A DNA stretch of 50,218 bases, from assembly GCA_012728095.1 (NCBI GenBank), contig JAAYFU010000041.1, positions 1-50,218 of the forward strand. The letters are read 5' to 3'. Under the pieces are notes generated by a model. That model was not told the DNA's origin, did not search any database, and saw only the letters and a program-made list of their open reading frames with translations. Shown piece by piece: positions 49,991 through 50,218 of this stretch. Position 1 is the first letter of the stretch; each line of letters opens with the position of its first letter. Source of the DNA: Clostridiaceae bacterium. GTDB taxonomy: Bacteria; Bacillota; Clostridia; DSM-8532. The position numbers and the translations under genes were made by a program.

Positions 49991-50023
49991 GAATACTCCC
50001 GTCCAAATACGGCGGGAGTATTC
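49991..50023 (+). terminator. Hairpin after the lipoprotein gene
   Basis: The perfect 11-bp stem GAATACTCCCG/CGGGAGTATTC has an 11-base loop and lies about 40 bases after the stop. The following bases are TTGGAATG rather than a T tract, so termination may be weak or Rho-assisted. Confidence 0.6.
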
Positions 50024-50093
50024 TTGGAATGTTAAGACTGTATGCAATTTTTTCGGATGGACTTTATATAAAAGCGGGGTTCCTGTAAAGCAT

Positions 50094-50133
50094 TAAAAAA
50101 GGACTATTTCAAAATCAATTTTTAAAATAGTCC
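50094..50133 (-). terminator. Terminator of the gene at the right edge
   Basis: The stem GGACTATTT/AAATAGTCC (50101-50133) with an AT-rich loop is followed by TTTTTTAATG on the minus strand, 16 bases after the stop codon at 50149. Confidence 0.8.
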
Positions 50134-50148
50134 CCTCTTTAATTCTGT

Positions 50149-50218
50149 TTACTTTTGTTTGGAGATTTCTGAAAGAGCTTCGGAAGCTTCCATCATAAAG
50201 CGGTTATCGGTAGCCAGA
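50149..50218 (-). CDS. C-terminal end of an unidentified gene
   Basis: Only 23 codons are in the window, reading LATDNRFMMEASEALSEISK and ending QK before TAA 50149. The immediate downstream terminator supports a real gene end. It is too short to assign to a family. Confidence 0.55.
   Translation of the reverse strand, partial: LATDNRFMMEASEALSEISKQK

Overview
The window reads as chromosomal DNA of an anaerobic, spore-forming, plant-polysaccharide-degrading clostridium (Bacillota, Clostridia). The evidence is a secreted GH3 enzyme with cohesin-like, FIVAR and dockerin modules, the sporulation peptidase SpoIVB, a valS T-box, a transcarboxylase-type gene trio, TTG/GTG starts behind strong AGGAGG sites, and clostridial-style intrinsic terminators. 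No phage, plasmid, CRISPR array or intact insertion sequence was seen. Nearly every gene lies on the minus strand. The plus-strand exceptions are mgsA, a DUF1328 membrane peptide, one lipoprotein and a gene relic.

Layout. 1-235: start of an opine-dehydrogenase-like gene. 594-2770: BlaI repressor, M56 peptidase and lipoprotein operon with a double-dyad operator. 3221-8329: giant GH3/cohesin/dockerin protein. 8976-10511: guaA. 10730-10805: tRNA-Val(GAC). 10921-16965: envelope and signalling genes (lipoprotein serine protease, PrsW-like membrane protein, SpoIIE-type phosphatase, LCP protein). 17034-20332: promoter, T-box, small membrane protein and valS. 20561-24197: ATC-hydrolase-like gene, orphan dhaL, a relic, and a chemoreceptor with a C-terminal sugar-binding-protein fold. 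24488-34063: mgsA, folA, thyA, comEC, GNAT, solute-binding lipoprotein, pgeF, spoIVB, ung. 34150-38959: uvrB, secG, pgi, GntR regulator. 39076-39352: triosephosphate isomerase relic. 39644-43130: transcarboxylase-like 5S/1.3S/12S genes. 43432-46043: DUF1328, DUF438/hemerythrin, DUF1858 and an FNR-type regulator. 46250-47068: a MerR-TipAS gene broken by a one-base frameshift. 47439-49176: lipid phosphatase and diacylglycerol kinase. 49330-50218: lipoprotein and the end of another gene.

How genes work together. The transcarboxylase trio would move a carboxyl group between oxaloacetate/pyruvate and an acyl-CoA. The FNR-like regulator, DUF1858 and DUF438/hemerythrin genes form a plausible redox or oxygen/NO-response cluster. 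DagK and PAP2 perform opposing lipid phosphorylation steps and overlap by 17 bp. folA and thyA form a thymidylate unit. A family of dispersed intergenic repeats (here called R1 and R2) occurs at 0.75 kb, 2.9-3.2 kb and 47.1-47.3 kb; an R1-R2 composite of about 125 bp occurs twice in the same order and orientation.

Most of the window is ordinary housekeeping sequence. The best leads are the cohesin-plus-dockerin GH3 enzyme, the chemoreceptor with an apparently cytoplasmic ligand-binding domain, the FNR/DUF1858/DUF438 cluster, the repeat family, and the homopolymer frameshift in the MerR-TipAS gene. All functions are inferred from sequence; no database search was run.
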